A stretch of 64,000 nt of DNA. Origin: SB11 sp943370295. GTDB taxonomy: Bacteria > Bacteroidota > Bacteroidia > UBA8524. The stretch lies in contig CALRQL020000002.1 in NCBI GenBank assembly GCA_943370295.1, positions 372,001 to 436,000 of the forward strand, written 5' to 3'. The notes beneath the pieces are model-generated. The model did not search any database and was not told the DNA's origin. It saw only the letters and a program-made list of their open reading frames with translations. Shown piece after piece: positions 26,701 to 37,300 of this stretch; position 1 is the stretch's first letter, and each line of letters starts with the position of its first letter. Both the position numbers and the translations under genes were made by a program.

Positions 26701-29700
26701 ATGAGAAGGATAATTTACCTATGGCTTTGCTTTGCCCTTCCTGTAGCAATACAGGCACAAACCACCACAGGGGAGTTGCAAGTTACTGTCATCGAAGGCG
26801 AGGAGCCTGTAGATATGGCTAACGTAACTCTTTATAGAGACGGAGCTGTAATTAAAACTCAAAGTACAGGGGAAGATGGAAAAACCACTTTTAAACCTAT
26901 AAGTGTTGGTAAGTACGATGTACGTATAACTTACGTAGGACACGACAAGACCATGAAAAATGTGGTTATTGAAGAAGACAAGGCTAATAAAATTACAATC
27001 CACTTTGAAATAATTGAAGTACCGGGTGCAATTGTAGAGTATGAAAAGAAAATTGTAGACCCTCATTTGCCGATAATCAATAAACCACAAGAATCAGCAT
27101 TGAGAAATGATCTTAGCAGATTAATTAATACTATGCCATCTGTGTTTTCGCAAGATGGTGGAGGGTTGTCTTTTGGAGGTAGTCGGGGTAATTCACATCG
27201 CATTTTATGGAATGGGGTATGGATTAATGGAAATAACCTTTCAAGTTTTCCTGCCGCAGCAACAGGAAACATGTCTGTTTTGCTTGGAGGCTTCTCCGCA
27301 GAATACGGTGATTTTTTGGGAGGTGCCATCAGCATCAATACCCCTCGCCCCGGCTTACTTACCCGCCGTTCAGTTGAGGCAATTAGCTCCAGCCTGTTTG
27401 ATAAATACCACAATAACTACGCAGAAGCCTTTTTTATGGGGCCTTTGATTGTAGAAAACAAAGGTCGCGACAGTGCTAAAGTTAAGTTGGGCTATTTACT
27501 ATCAGGCAATTACCAATACCAAGCCGATAGGTCGCCATCAGCAGTGGGCGTGTGGCGTTTAAAAGAAGATAAACTGAAAGAACTTGAGGAAACCCCATTA
27601 CGTTCATCTCCTAAAGGAAACGGTTTTGTACCCGCCGCTGAGTTTATCACCCAAAAAGACTTGGAGAAAATAAGTGCCAACCCCAATACCCCTTCACAAA
27701 CTACTTCATTATTGGGCGAATTGAATTATATTCCTAACGAGAACATCCAGGTATTATTGGGAGCCAAATACGACTACGGCAATTATATCAACTACAACTT
27801 TGCCAACAACCTGTTCAATCCGGGCAACAACTCACAAACCATCAACCACAACTTGCTTACCTATATAAACTTTAACCATGTACTGAAAACTAAAGAAAAT
27901 AGCTGGATAACCAATGCATTCTACAACGTGCGTTTTGATTATCAGGGTTCGTGGTCGGTTACTCAAGACCCCGAACATGGTAACAACCTTTTTGACTATG
28001 GGTACTTAGGCCGTTTTAAAACATACAGCGCTCCTGCCTATGAGTTGGTGTCGCATACAGAAAATCAGAAACCGGATACATTTGAAGTAAATGGGCAAAA
28101 ATACTACGTTAAAAATTACTACCGCCAAACAGGTAACCGCCCCATTGATACTTTGGTAACTTTTGACCGCAACGAAACCCGTAACCCTTTGCGTGCCAAC
28201 TACACCAGTTTGTATTATGATTTGTTGGGACAAGAGAATATAAACTCACTAACCTCTATACGCAGCAGCGGTGCAGGGTTGGTAAACGGCCAAAATCCTA
28301 TAGGCATATATTCAAACATGTGGAACAACGTGGGGTTGGGAGTAACAGGTTATGGTAAAAGTCAGAGCGAGCAAGTAGGCATAAACGCTACAGGGCAGAT
28401 AAGTACCAAAAACCATGAATTACGCTTTGGAATGTATTACGAGCAACGTTTTCAGCGCAGTTGGAGTGCGGATGCTAACGGTATTTGGACATTGATGGGA
28501 CAATTAGCCAACAACGGTATTGTGTTAGATACCGATAACCCCCAACTGATGTTTGATCAAAACGGGGTGTTTAGAGACACTGTTAAATACGGGTATCGTC
28601 AATCAGCCTCACAGTCAACTTTTGATAAGCGTATCAGGGCAGCGCTAATGGCACAAGGTGCAGTAGATAACTACGGTAAACCCATTGCCGAAAACTCGTT
28701 TATAGATATTAACGCATACAACCCGGCTGATTTTAAACTCTCAATGTTTAGTGCCGATGAGTTACTAAACAACGGCAACGGCTATGTAAGCTATTACGGG
28801 TATGATTATTTGGGTAACAAAGCCAAAGGGGCACGCAGCATAAACGCCTTCACCGATGATGTGCTAAACCGTCCCATAGGAGCGTATATGCCTACTTATG
28901 CAGCCGCATTTATACAAGACCGTATACAGTTTAAAGGCTTTACAATGCGGGTGGGTGTGCGTGCTGAAAGATTTGACAATAATATGCCCGTGCTGAAAGA
29001 TCCGTTTTTATTGTACGATGCAAAAACTGCTGCCGAAGTAAAAACAATGGGCGGAAGTGATGTGAAGCATCCCGAATCAATTGGTGATGATTATACGGTG
29101 TATGTTGACGATGCCCGAAACCCTAACCGAATTACCGGCTATCGCAACGGCAATACATGGTACAATGCACAAGGCTTGCAAATAAACGACCCTGCTGCCA
29201 TTGCAGAGCAATCAAAAGGAAGCACCATACAGCCCTATCTTAGCAATGCAACACAAAATAGGGTAGGGGCAAACGCATTTACCGATTACAAACCCCAAGT
29301 ACAGCTATTACCCCGTTTATATTTTGATTTTCCAATATCAGATGTAGCCCGCTTTTTTGCCAGCTACGATGTAATGGCACAACGGCCTACCAATAACTTT
29401 GCTACCATAGCGCAATATTACTTTTTACCATTTAACTCAACCGACATAATTGGCAACCCCGATTTGAAACCTCAGCGCAGTACCAACTACGAGTTAGGTT
29501 TCAGAGTTAAACTATCCGTAAACTCCGCATTGGCACTTACCGCAGCCTATCGTGAGCAACGCAACCTTATACAATTATATAAATACAACTACGCTTATCC
29601 CGTAAGCTATACATCATTTGCCAACATCGATTTTTCAACTATCAAATGTTTCACCGCTCAATACATTTTGCGCAAAAACGAGCGGATTGAAATGGACGCA

Positions 29701-30366
29701 TCCTACACGTTACAGTTTGCCGATGGCACAGGCTCATCAGCAGGCTCTCAGCAGGCATTGGTTGCAGTGGGGCAACCAAACCTGCGTACACTTTTTCCCC
29801 TTAGCTTTGATGTGCGTAACAATATCAAGTTCAACATCAGCTACTATACCCGCCGCGGTGATAAGTACACAGGGCTTAGAATTATGGGCAAAAAGGTATT
29901 TGAAAACATGGGTGTAGTGATGAACCTTAATGCGTTTTCAGGTTTGCCCTACACAGTTAACCAACAACCTACAGCCAATGCGCAAAGCGGGGCCGCCAAC
30001 CGTTCGCCCATCAAAGGCACACCGTTTGGTGCCCGCTTGCCTTGGCAATTACAGAACGACTTAAGTATATTCAAAACAATCCCGGTTGTTTTGGGCCGAA
30101 CCAAGGACGGCAAAAACAAAATGGGCGAGTTTAGGTTTACACTATGGGTAAATAATTTTATCAACCTAAAAAACATACGTGCAATACATCCTTACACCGG
30201 TTCAGCCGATACAGATGGTTGGCTAAGCTCTGAACAAGGACGAAAAGCAGTTGAAAGTGCCGTAAATGCTCAATCATTTGTTGATTTGTACAACACAGCA
30301 CTGCAAAATCCCGGTTTTTATACAATGCCCCGCAGGATAAGATTAGGGGTATCGTTAAACTTTTGA
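26701..30366 (+). CDS. TonB-dependent receptor with carboxypeptidase-regulatory-like domain, paralog 1
   Basis: 1221 residues. Signal peptide 1-20 (LWLCFALPVAIQAQ). A beta-sandwich of the CarboxypepD_reg-like type spans about 23-105 (GELQVTVIEGEEPVDMANVT, ending before a Pro-rich linker). The plug is about 115-230 (FSQDGGGLSFGGSRGNSHRI, GGFSAEYGDFLGGAISIN), then a long barrel ending RRIRLGVSLNF with a terminal Phe. It should import an unknown ligand across the outer membrane using TonB energy. No SusD partner is adjacent, so it is not a classical glycan-uptake locus. Its tandem paralog at 30630 shares long identical blocks. Confidence 0.88.
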   Translation: MRRIIYLWLCFALPVAIQAQTTTGELQVTVIEGEEPVDMANVTLYRDGAVIKTQSTGEDGKTTFKPISVGKYDVRITYVGHDKTMKNVVIEEDKANKITIHFEIIEVPGAIVEYEKKIVDPHLPIINKPQESALRNDLSRLINTMPSVFSQDGGGLSFGGSRGNSHRILWNGVWINGNNLSSFPAAATGNMSVLLGGFSAEYGDFLGGAISINTPRPGLLTRRSVEAISSSLFDKYHNNYAEAFFMGPLIVENKGRDSAKVKLGYLLSGNYQYQADRSPSAVGVWRLKEDKLKELEETPLRSSPKGNGFVPAAEFITQKDLEKISANPNTPSQTTSLLGELNYIPNENIQVLLGAKYDYGNYINYNFANNLFNPGNNSQTINHNLLTYINFNHVLKTKENSWITNAFYNVRFDYQGSWSVTQDPEHGNNLFDYGYLGRFKTYSAPAYELVSHTENQKPDTFEVNGQKYYVKNYYRQTGNRPIDTLVTFDRNETRNPLRANYTSLYYDLLGQENINSLTSIRSSGAGLVNGQNPIGIYSNMWNNVGLGVTGYGKSQSEQVGINATGQISTKNHELRFGMYYEQRFQRSWSADANGIWTLMGQLANNGIVLDTDNPQLMFDQNGVFRDTVKYGYRQSASQSTFDKRIRAALMAQGAVDNYGKPIAENSFIDINAYNPADFKLSMFSADELLNNGNGYVSYYGYDYLGNKAKGARSINAFTDDVLNRPIGAYMPTYAAAFIQDRIQFKGFTMRVGVRAERFDNNMPVLKDPFLLYDAKTAAEVKTMGGSDVKHPESIGDDYTVYVDDARNPNRITGYRNGNTWYNAQGLQINDPAAIAEQSKGSTIQPYLSNATQNRVGANAFTDYKPQVQLLPRLYFDFPISDVARFFASYDVMAQRPTNNFATIAQYYFLPFNSTDIIGNPDLKPQRSTNYELGFRVKLSVNSALALTAAYREQRNLIQLYKYNYAYPVSYTSFANIDFSTIKCFTAQYILRKNERIEMDASYTLQFADGTGSSAGSQQALVAVGQPNLRTLFPLSFDVRNNIKFNISYYTRRGDKYTGLRIMGKKVFENMGVVMNLNAFSGLPYTVNQQPTANAQSGAANRSPIKGTPFGARLPWQLQNDLSIFKTIPVVLGRTKDGKNKMGEFRFTLWVNNFINLKNIRAIHPYTGSADTDGWLSSEQGRKAVESAVNAQSFVDLYNTALQNPGFYTMPRRIRLGVSLNF

Positions 30367-30410
30367 TAACCGACTGTTTTTAAGGGGGTTTAAAAAAAAG
30401 ATATAAAAAA

Positions 30411-30440
30411 TCAGGGGGCGTTACAACCCCCTGATAAAAA
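30411..30440. repeat. Inverted repeat between the two TonB receptors
   Basis: tcaggggg (30411-30418) pairs with ccccctga (30427-30434) across an 8-base loop, flanked by A-runs on both sides. Plus-strand RNA would lack a U-tract, while minus-strand RNA would have one although no minus-strand gene precedes it. It may act as an RNA 3'-end stabiliser after receptor 1; terminator activity is uncertain. Confidence 0.4.
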
Positions 30441-30572
30441 AAGTCGTTCAGTATCCAGTACCTATAAACAACATTAATCGGATATAAATAGTGGTTTATA
30501 AAATAGATATGATTTTGTGGAGCCAAATGTTTAGTGTTTTTTTGTGGGAAGTATAAAATTAATTTTAAATTG

Positions 30573-30592
30573 TGCCCCCAATTTTAGGGGCA
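30573..30592 (+). promoter_or_regulatory. Hairpin in the leader of TonB receptor 2
   Basis: tgcccc (30573-30578) pairs with ggggca (30587-30592), loop of 8, 37 bases before the ATG. The position mirrors the hairpin ahead of receptor 1. Confidence 0.3.
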
Positions 30593-30629
30593 AACCCAAG
30601 AATTGGAACTAATACCAAACTAAGTTGAT

Positions 30630-33600
30630 ATGAGAAGAAAAATCTACCTGTTTTTATTGGGTGTAATTGCTTCGGTTACAGCAATGGCCCAATCACAGTT
30701 GGGAGAAATCAGGGGTACCGTTTTTGACGAGGATACCAAAGAGCCGCTGATAGGTGCCACTGTAGAAGCGTTTTTGGGAGGCCAGCAAATTACCGGTGCC
30801 GCTACCGACATTGACGGTGTGTACCGAATTAAAGGTCTTAAACCAGGAACTTACGACATTGTTGTTAAGTACACCGGTTACCAAAGCAAAAGAATTGAAG
30901 GTCTTACTATTCGTCCCGATCAAATCACATTTCAGGATGTGCAGATTGGTGAATCGGTAGTTACCGTAGGTGAAGTTGTTATTACTGAGAAAGCCCGTCC
31001 TCCCATTGTAAAAGGTGACGAGTTGGGTCGTACCATTGATAACGTAGGCAAAATACCCACCCGTGGGGTAAACAGCCTTAGTAACACGGTAGCAGGTACC
31101 ATATCAATAGATGGTGGTACACCAAGTTTCCGTGGTGCTCGTTCATCAGGTACTGCTTATTATATTGATGGTGTAAGGGTAATTGGTAACATCAACCTTC
31201 CCCAGCGCGGTATAGGCCAGCAAAACGTTATTACCGGTGGTGTATCTGCTGAGTATGGCGACTTTGTTGGGGGTGCTATCAGCGTAACCACACCCCCTCC
31301 GTCATCTACCTTTAACGCATCGTTTGAAGGCATTACCTCAAGTCTTTTTGATAAATACCACTTCAACCTGTTCGAAATGGCAATGACCGGCCCTATTTAT
31401 ACAAAAAATAAAGGCCGTTCAACTGCTCGCACAGTATTAGGGTACTTGTTTGCAGGTAACTTTAACTACAGTGCCGACCGTTCGCCATCGGCCATCGGTG
31501 TTTGGCGTGTAAAAGAAGATAAACTAAAAGAATTAGAAGCCAACCCCATTCGTTCGGCTCCAATCGGTCAAGGTTTTGTGCCTTCGGCTGAGTTTATTAC
31601 CAATAGTGATTTGGAAAAAGTACAAGCAACCCCCAACGTTCCACAATACGTGGTTACTGCATTGGGTAACTTAAACTTTTCTCCAACCGATAAGATACAA
31701 GTGATTTTGGGTGCTAAGTATGACTATTCAAACACAATAGGCTACAACTTCCAAAACAACCTGTTCAACTACAACAACAACGCACAAAGCATTCAGCACA
31801 GTTTATTAAGCTACTTGAGTTTCACTCAAAGGCTTATTACTTCGGATGACAATAAAGACAAAAACGCAAAACGTTTAGTTGAAAGTGCATACTACACCAT
31901 CCGTTTAGAATACCAGTCGAACTGGAACATCAACCAAGATGCAGTTCACAAAGACAATATCTTTGATTATGGCTACATCGGTCGTTTCAAAACATTCAGC
32001 CGCCCCGCATTTGAATTTGTAGGCGGTGGTAATGAAAACTCAAAACCCGATACTGTACAATACAACGGCCAAACCTATTACATCAAAAACTATTACCGTC
32101 AAAGCGGTAACAGGCCTATTGATACTCTGTTTACCTTTGACCGTACCAATACCCGTAACCCAATCAGGGCTAACTATACATCGGCTTACTACGACCTATT
32201 GGGTCAAGATGCAATCAATTCAATATTTGATGTGCGTAGTAGCAACGCCGGTTTGGTTAACGGACAAAACCCAATTGGTATATACTCTTTGATGTGGAAC
32301 AACGTAGGTACTCTTACATCAAGCTATGGCAAAAGCCAAAACGAGCAGTACAGTTTGAACGCTTCGGGTGAGGTGAGTATTAAAGGTCATGACATTAAGT
32401 TTGGTGTTTACTACGAGCAACGTGTATCACGTTCGTGGAGTGTATCATCAAATGGTTTGTGGACATTGATGTGGCAGTTGATGAACAACGGTATTGTATT
32501 GGATACCGAGAACCCGATTTTGGCAGTTGACCAAAACGGAATTTTCCGTGATACTGTACGCTACAACTACAAACAATCAGAAAACCAATCAACCTTTGAT
32601 AAAAACTTCCGCAGGAGGTTAATGGAGCGCGGCGTAGTGGATAACTACGGCAACCCTATCACTGAAAACTCATACGTTGATATCAACTCATTTGACCCTA
32701 ACGACTTTAAAATAAGCGATTTTAGTGCTGATGAACTGTTAAACAACGGTAACCGTTTAGTTAGCTATTTCGGTTACGATTACATGGGTAACAAACTTAG
32801 GGGTAGCCGCGGTATTGCTGATTTCTTAGATCCAAACAGGCGCGAAATTGGTGCTTACATGCCCATTTACTCAGCAGTATTTGTTCAGGATAAATTTGCC
32901 TTCAAAGACCTTATTTTCCGTTTAGGTTTAAGGGTTGAAAGGTTTGATAACAACCTACCCGTATTAAAAGATCCATACTCATTGTATCCTATCCGCTCAG
33001 CAGGTGAAGTGAAAGAAGTAGGCGGTACTGCCGTTTCTCACCCATCATCTATCGGCAATGATTATGCAGTGTATGTAGATAATATTGAAAACCCAACCCG
33101 CATTTTGGGTTACCGTGATGGTTTGGAATGGTACAACAAAGAAGGTATTAAAATTGCCGACCCATCTGTACTTGCCAACAACTCACGTACCGGTAAAATC
33201 CAACCTTATTTGGTTGACCCTAACAACGAAAACGTTACAGCTGCTTCGTTTACAGATTTCAAACCAACTATCAACGTGTTGCCACGTATTTGGTTTGACT
33301 TCCCTATTAACCAAGCTTCAAGGTTCTTTGCCAGCTACGACGTTATTGCACAAAGGCCATCAAACGTATTTACTACAGTTGATGACTATTACTACTTGCG
33401 TTTTAACCCCACTACAACGCTTAACAACCCTAATTTGAAAGCCCAAACTACTACTGACTATGAGCTTGGTTTCAAACAAAGGTTAACAGATAATACCAGC
33501 AAGCACCAATCAGCATTAAGTATAGTGGCTTCGTACCGTGAACAACGTAACCTTATCCAGTTGTTCCGCTACAACTATGCTTATCCTATTGATTATACTT

Positions 33601-34358
33601 CGTTTGGTAACATCGACTTTTCAACAATTAAAAGCTTCAGGCTTGAGTATGAAATGAGGGATTTGGGTAACCTTAACATGGACGCTAACTATACCTTGCA
33701 GTTTGCTGATGGTACAGGTTCAAGCACAGGTTCTCAAGCATCACTTATTTCAGTAGGCTTGCCCAACTTGCGTACGCTGTTCCCACTTAACATCGACGTA
33801 AGGCACAACATCAAAGTTAACTTGTACTATGAATTTGCCGGTGGCGATAGGTACAACGGACCGGTATGGGGCAAAAAGAAAACCAAAGTACTTGAAAACG
33901 CAGGTGTCAGTGTAATCTTTAACGCCTTCTCAGGTCTTCCATACACAGCTAATCAAATTGCTACTCCTAACACTCAATCAGGTGTAGTAGTTCGTAGCCC
34001 AATTAAAGGTACTCCTTTTGGTTCACGCCTTCCATGGCAGTTGCAAAACGACATCAACATTTACAAACGCGTAAATGTGAAGTTGGGACGTAACAAATCA
34101 GGTATGCCTAAAATGGGACAAATGCAGTTTATGTTCTGGATACAAAACTTCCTAAACATAGATAACATTAGGGCTGTACATCCATACACCGGTTCAGCTA
34201 CTGATGATGGCTGGTTGAGTTCAAACCTTGGCCGCGAGTCGATAAGGAACGCAGTTGATGCACAATCATTTGTTGATTTGTACAACACTGCCCTTGCCAA
34301 CCCCGGATATTATGGTTTGCCACGTCGTATCAGGTTGAGCGTATCGTTGCAGTTTTAA
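30630..34358 (+). CDS. TonB-dependent receptor with carboxypeptidase-regulatory-like domain, paralog 2
   Basis: 1242 residues. Signal peptide about 1-20 (FLLGVIASVTAMAQ). CarboxypepD_reg-like domain about 24-105 (GTVFDEDTKEPLIGATVEA, GTYDIVVKYTGYQSKRIEGL). Plug about 125-230 (FRGARSSGTAYYIDGVRV, VSAEYGDFVGGAISVTTPP). The barrel ends RRIRLSVSLQF. Compared with paralog 1, blocks such as NNGIVLDT, FSADELLNNGN and GLVNGQNPIGIYS are identical, pointing to tandem duplication followed by divergence. It is 21 bases upstream of the giant secreted-protein gene, so probably in one operon with it and the PorV-type barrel. Ligand unknown. Confidence 0.88.
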   Translation: MRRKIYLFLLGVIASVTAMAQSQLGEIRGTVFDEDTKEPLIGATVEAFLGGQQITGAATDIDGVYRIKGLKPGTYDIVVKYTGYQSKRIEGLTIRPDQITFQDVQIGESVVTVGEVVITEKARPPIVKGDELGRTIDNVGKIPTRGVNSLSNTVAGTISIDGGTPSFRGARSSGTAYYIDGVRVIGNINLPQRGIGQQNVITGGVSAEYGDFVGGAISVTTPPPSSTFNASFEGITSSLFDKYHFNLFEMAMTGPIYTKNKGRSTARTVLGYLFAGNFNYSADRSPSAIGVWRVKEDKLKELEANPIRSAPIGQGFVPSAEFITNSDLEKVQATPNVPQYVVTALGNLNFSPTDKIQVILGAKYDYSNTIGYNFQNNLFNYNNNAQSIQHSLLSYLSFTQRLITSDDNKDKNAKRLVESAYYTIRLEYQSNWNINQDAVHKDNIFDYGYIGRFKTFSRPAFEFVGGGNENSKPDTVQYNGQTYYIKNYYRQSGNRPIDTLFTFDRTNTRNPIRANYTSAYYDLLGQDAINSIFDVRSSNAGLVNGQNPIGIYSLMWNNVGTLTSSYGKSQNEQYSLNASGEVSIKGHDIKFGVYYEQRVSRSWSVSSNGLWTLMWQLMNNGIVLDTENPILAVDQNGIFRDTVRYNYKQSENQSTFDKNFRRRLMERGVVDNYGNPITENSYVDINSFDPNDFKISDFSADELLNNGNRLVSYFGYDYMGNKLRGSRGIADFLDPNRREIGAYMPIYSAVFVQDKFAFKDLIFRLGLRVERFDNNLPVLKDPYSLYPIRSAGEVKEVGGTAVSHPSSIGNDYAVYVDNIENPTRILGYRDGLEWYNKEGIKIADPSVLANNSRTGKIQPYLVDPNNENVTAASFTDFKPTINVLPRIWFDFPINQASRFFASYDVIAQRPSNVFTTVDDYYYLRFNPTTTLNNPNLKAQTTTDYELGFKQRLTDNTSKHQSALSIVASYREQRNLIQLFRYNYAYPIDYTSFGNIDFSTIKSFRLEYEMRDLGNLNMDANYTLQFADGTGSSTGSQASLISVGLPNLRTLFPLNIDVRHNIKVNLYYEFAGGDRYNGPVWGKKKTKVLENAGVSVIFNAFSGLPYTANQIATPNTQSGVVVRSPIKGTPFGSRLPWQLQNDINIYKRVNVKLGRNKSGMPKMGQMQFMFWIQNFLNIDNIRAVHPYTGSATDDGWLSSNLGRESIRNAVDAQSFVDLYNTALANPGYYGLPRRIRLSVSLQF

Positions 34359-34379
34359 TTAAAGTAAAAAATTACGGTT

Positions 34380-37300
34380 ATGAGAATTATTAATATAAAG
34401 GCATTAGTTAGTGTAGCTGTTATGCTATTTGCAGGCAGCAATCTAATGGCAAAAGAAGTTATCGGGCTGCCTACATCCGTAGGCGGGCAAAAGTTGCAGC
34501 GTAAAGCCGCAGCCTGCGAGCCTGCTACATTTCAGGCTGATTTAGATATCAACAACGTACGCGCCCGTATTTTGAACGGTGGTGATATGTGGTGGGATTT
34601 GAATAGCGTGGCCAAGTACGAAATACCAAAGGTAAACGATGCTAATACTATCCGTAAAAACTCGCTGTTTGCGGGTGCAATATGGATTGGTGGTCTTGAT
34701 CCGGGCGGTAACCTAAAAGTGGCTGCTATGACCTATCGCCAAAGCGGTAGTGATTATTACCCCGGCCCTTTGGATACAGGCGGTTCTGCATCAACCGAAG
34801 CCGGAAGGTGTAAATTCTACGATAAAATCTTTAAAATCAATCGTACCGATATCATGGCGTTTAGCGACAGTGGCGTTGCGCCAACTGACGATATACGTAA
34901 TTACCCCGGTAACGGTGATATCAATTTTAAAGAATCAAGGGTGATTGCTCCGTTTTTTGATGCTAACGGTGATGCAATTTATGATGTTTCAAGCGGTACA
35001 GATTATCCTGTATTAGACCCAACACGCCCATCAGATAAAAACAAGCCCGAAGATCAACCTGATCAGATGCTAACCTTTGTTTACAACGATAAAGGTAATA
35101 TACACTCTGAAACTTCAGGTATTCCTATCGGTTTGGAATTGGTTACTACCGCCTTTGGTTTTAAAACCAACGACGAGATTAACAACATGACCTTTTATAA
35201 AACCAAAATTACCAACCGTTCTCGCGATGCGGTAAGGGATTGTTATTTTGGACAATGGGTTGATGCTGATTTGGGTAACTATTCTGATGACTATGTAGGT
35301 TGCGATACTTCGCGCGATTTAGGCTTCTGCTACAACGGTGATGATGATGATGAAGGTATCTTAGGATACGGGACTAACCCTCCTTCGGTAGGTACTGACT
35401 TCTTCGAAGGCCCTCGTAACGAAGCCGGACAAGAGCTGGGCTTAGCAAAATTTGTTTACTATAACAACGACTTTTCTGTAATTGGTAACCCAACCCTTGC
35501 TGAACACTACTATGGTTACTTGCGTGGTTTGTGGAAAGACAATTCACCTGTAACATACGGTGGTAATGGTTACAACACAGGCTCACGTACTGATTTTATG
35601 TTTCCCGATGATCCTGCAAAAGCAGGCGGATGGCACGAAAAATCAGCAGGTAACACCCCCGGTGACCGTCGTTATATCCAATCATCAGGTCCATTTACAC
35701 TTGAGCCAGGAGCTGTTAACTACGTAACAGTAGGTGTAGTTTGGGCACGTGCTACTACAGGTGGTGCTACCGGTTCACTTTCATTGTTGCGTTTGGCAAG
35801 TGATAAAGCTCAAAAATTGTTTAACAACAACTTCGACATTATTGATGGTCCTGATGCTCCAATTGTACAAATAACCGAACTTGACCGTGAGCTTATCATG
35901 ACCTTTACCGGTACCAACTCTCCACGTGTTGAAAGATACAGTGAGTCTGTTATTGGCGGAAACGGCCAAGAATTGCGCTACAAGTTCCAAGGATACCTTG
36001 TATATCAATTGAAAGATGCAAGTGTAACAGCTGCTGATTTGACTAATATTGATAAAGCCCGTTTGGTGTTCCAATGCGATATCAAAGACGAAACAGCACA
36101 AATCATTAACCAAGAGTTTGATGATGTTGTGGGTGTAACCGTTCCGGTTGAAAAAGTTAACGGAAGCAATACCGGTATTCAACATACTTTTAAATTGGCC
36201 GAAGACCTTTTTGCCGCAGGCGATAAACGTTTGGTAAACTTTAAAACTTACCATTACTTGATTATGTCGTATGCTCATTTAACTAATGACCCTAACGACG
36301 ATCTTCAATTCTTAGGCGGTAGGCTTATTGCAACCAGCAGAGGTATCCCTCACAAATCGGAACCTCGCGGTTCAGGTACCGAAATTGGAGCTAATTATGG
36401 TGATGGCCCATCTATTACCCGTATTTCAGGACGCGGTAATGGTGGTATTGCTCTTGAGCTTGATGAAGAATCAGAAAACGCAATATTAAACGCTTCAAGT
36501 GCACACGTTCCCCGTATTAAATACAAAGGCGGTTCAGGACCATTCAACATTAAAGTGATTGATCCTTTTAAAATTCAAAGAGGCGATTATGAGTTGCGAT
36601 TTGTTGACTCAGTACACCTTAACAGTACCGCATTCAGATTCCAAGATTCTATTACTAACCCATTCCGTAGCCGTTGGGTACTAACCAATACTACCACCGG
36701 GCAATCAGTACTATCTGATACTGTTATAAACATTGATAACGAACAAGTAATACCACAATGGGGTATTTCATTAACCATTAAACAAGTTGTTGGCCCCGGC
36801 GATCCTGATAACCTAACTGATAACAGCAATGGTTTCTTAAGTGCATCAATGGAGTTTGAAAACGATGAAAAACCATGGTTAACAGGTTTGCAAGACAACG
36901 ATGCGTTTGCCACAAGCCCAACTCTATCTTGGTTCAACTGGATTAGGGCAGGTCGTAACGGTTCGCCAAGCTATGCGGATGTATATGCGCATGACTTTGC
37001 TAATGCCGGTAACCCGCTTGACCCTCGCGAACGTTGGGAGAAAATGTTGGATGGTCGCATAGCTCCTTATGCTCTTGCAGCACGTGCCCCTGCTAACGCT
37101 TCAGGCCGCACTACTTATGGCCCGGCATATTCACAACAACCACTTACTGATAACCCTTACAATGAGTTGGCAAGTGTGGATATTGTGATTACTCCGGATA
37201 AATCAAAATGGACTCGTTGTGCGGTAGTTGAAATGTCAGAAGACCCATTGCTTTCTTTGGGTAACGCTGAAAAATTCCAATTACGTCGTAGCCCATCGTT

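Noticed and set aside
26719..27413. Minus-strand open frames within TonB receptor 1
   Set aside because: Low-complexity translations without motifs, fully inside a long, well-supported gene.
30411..30440. Strong plus-strand terminator between the receptors
   Set aside because: The stem is good, but the plus-strand RNA has A-runs rather than a U-tract, so I list it only as an inverted repeat.
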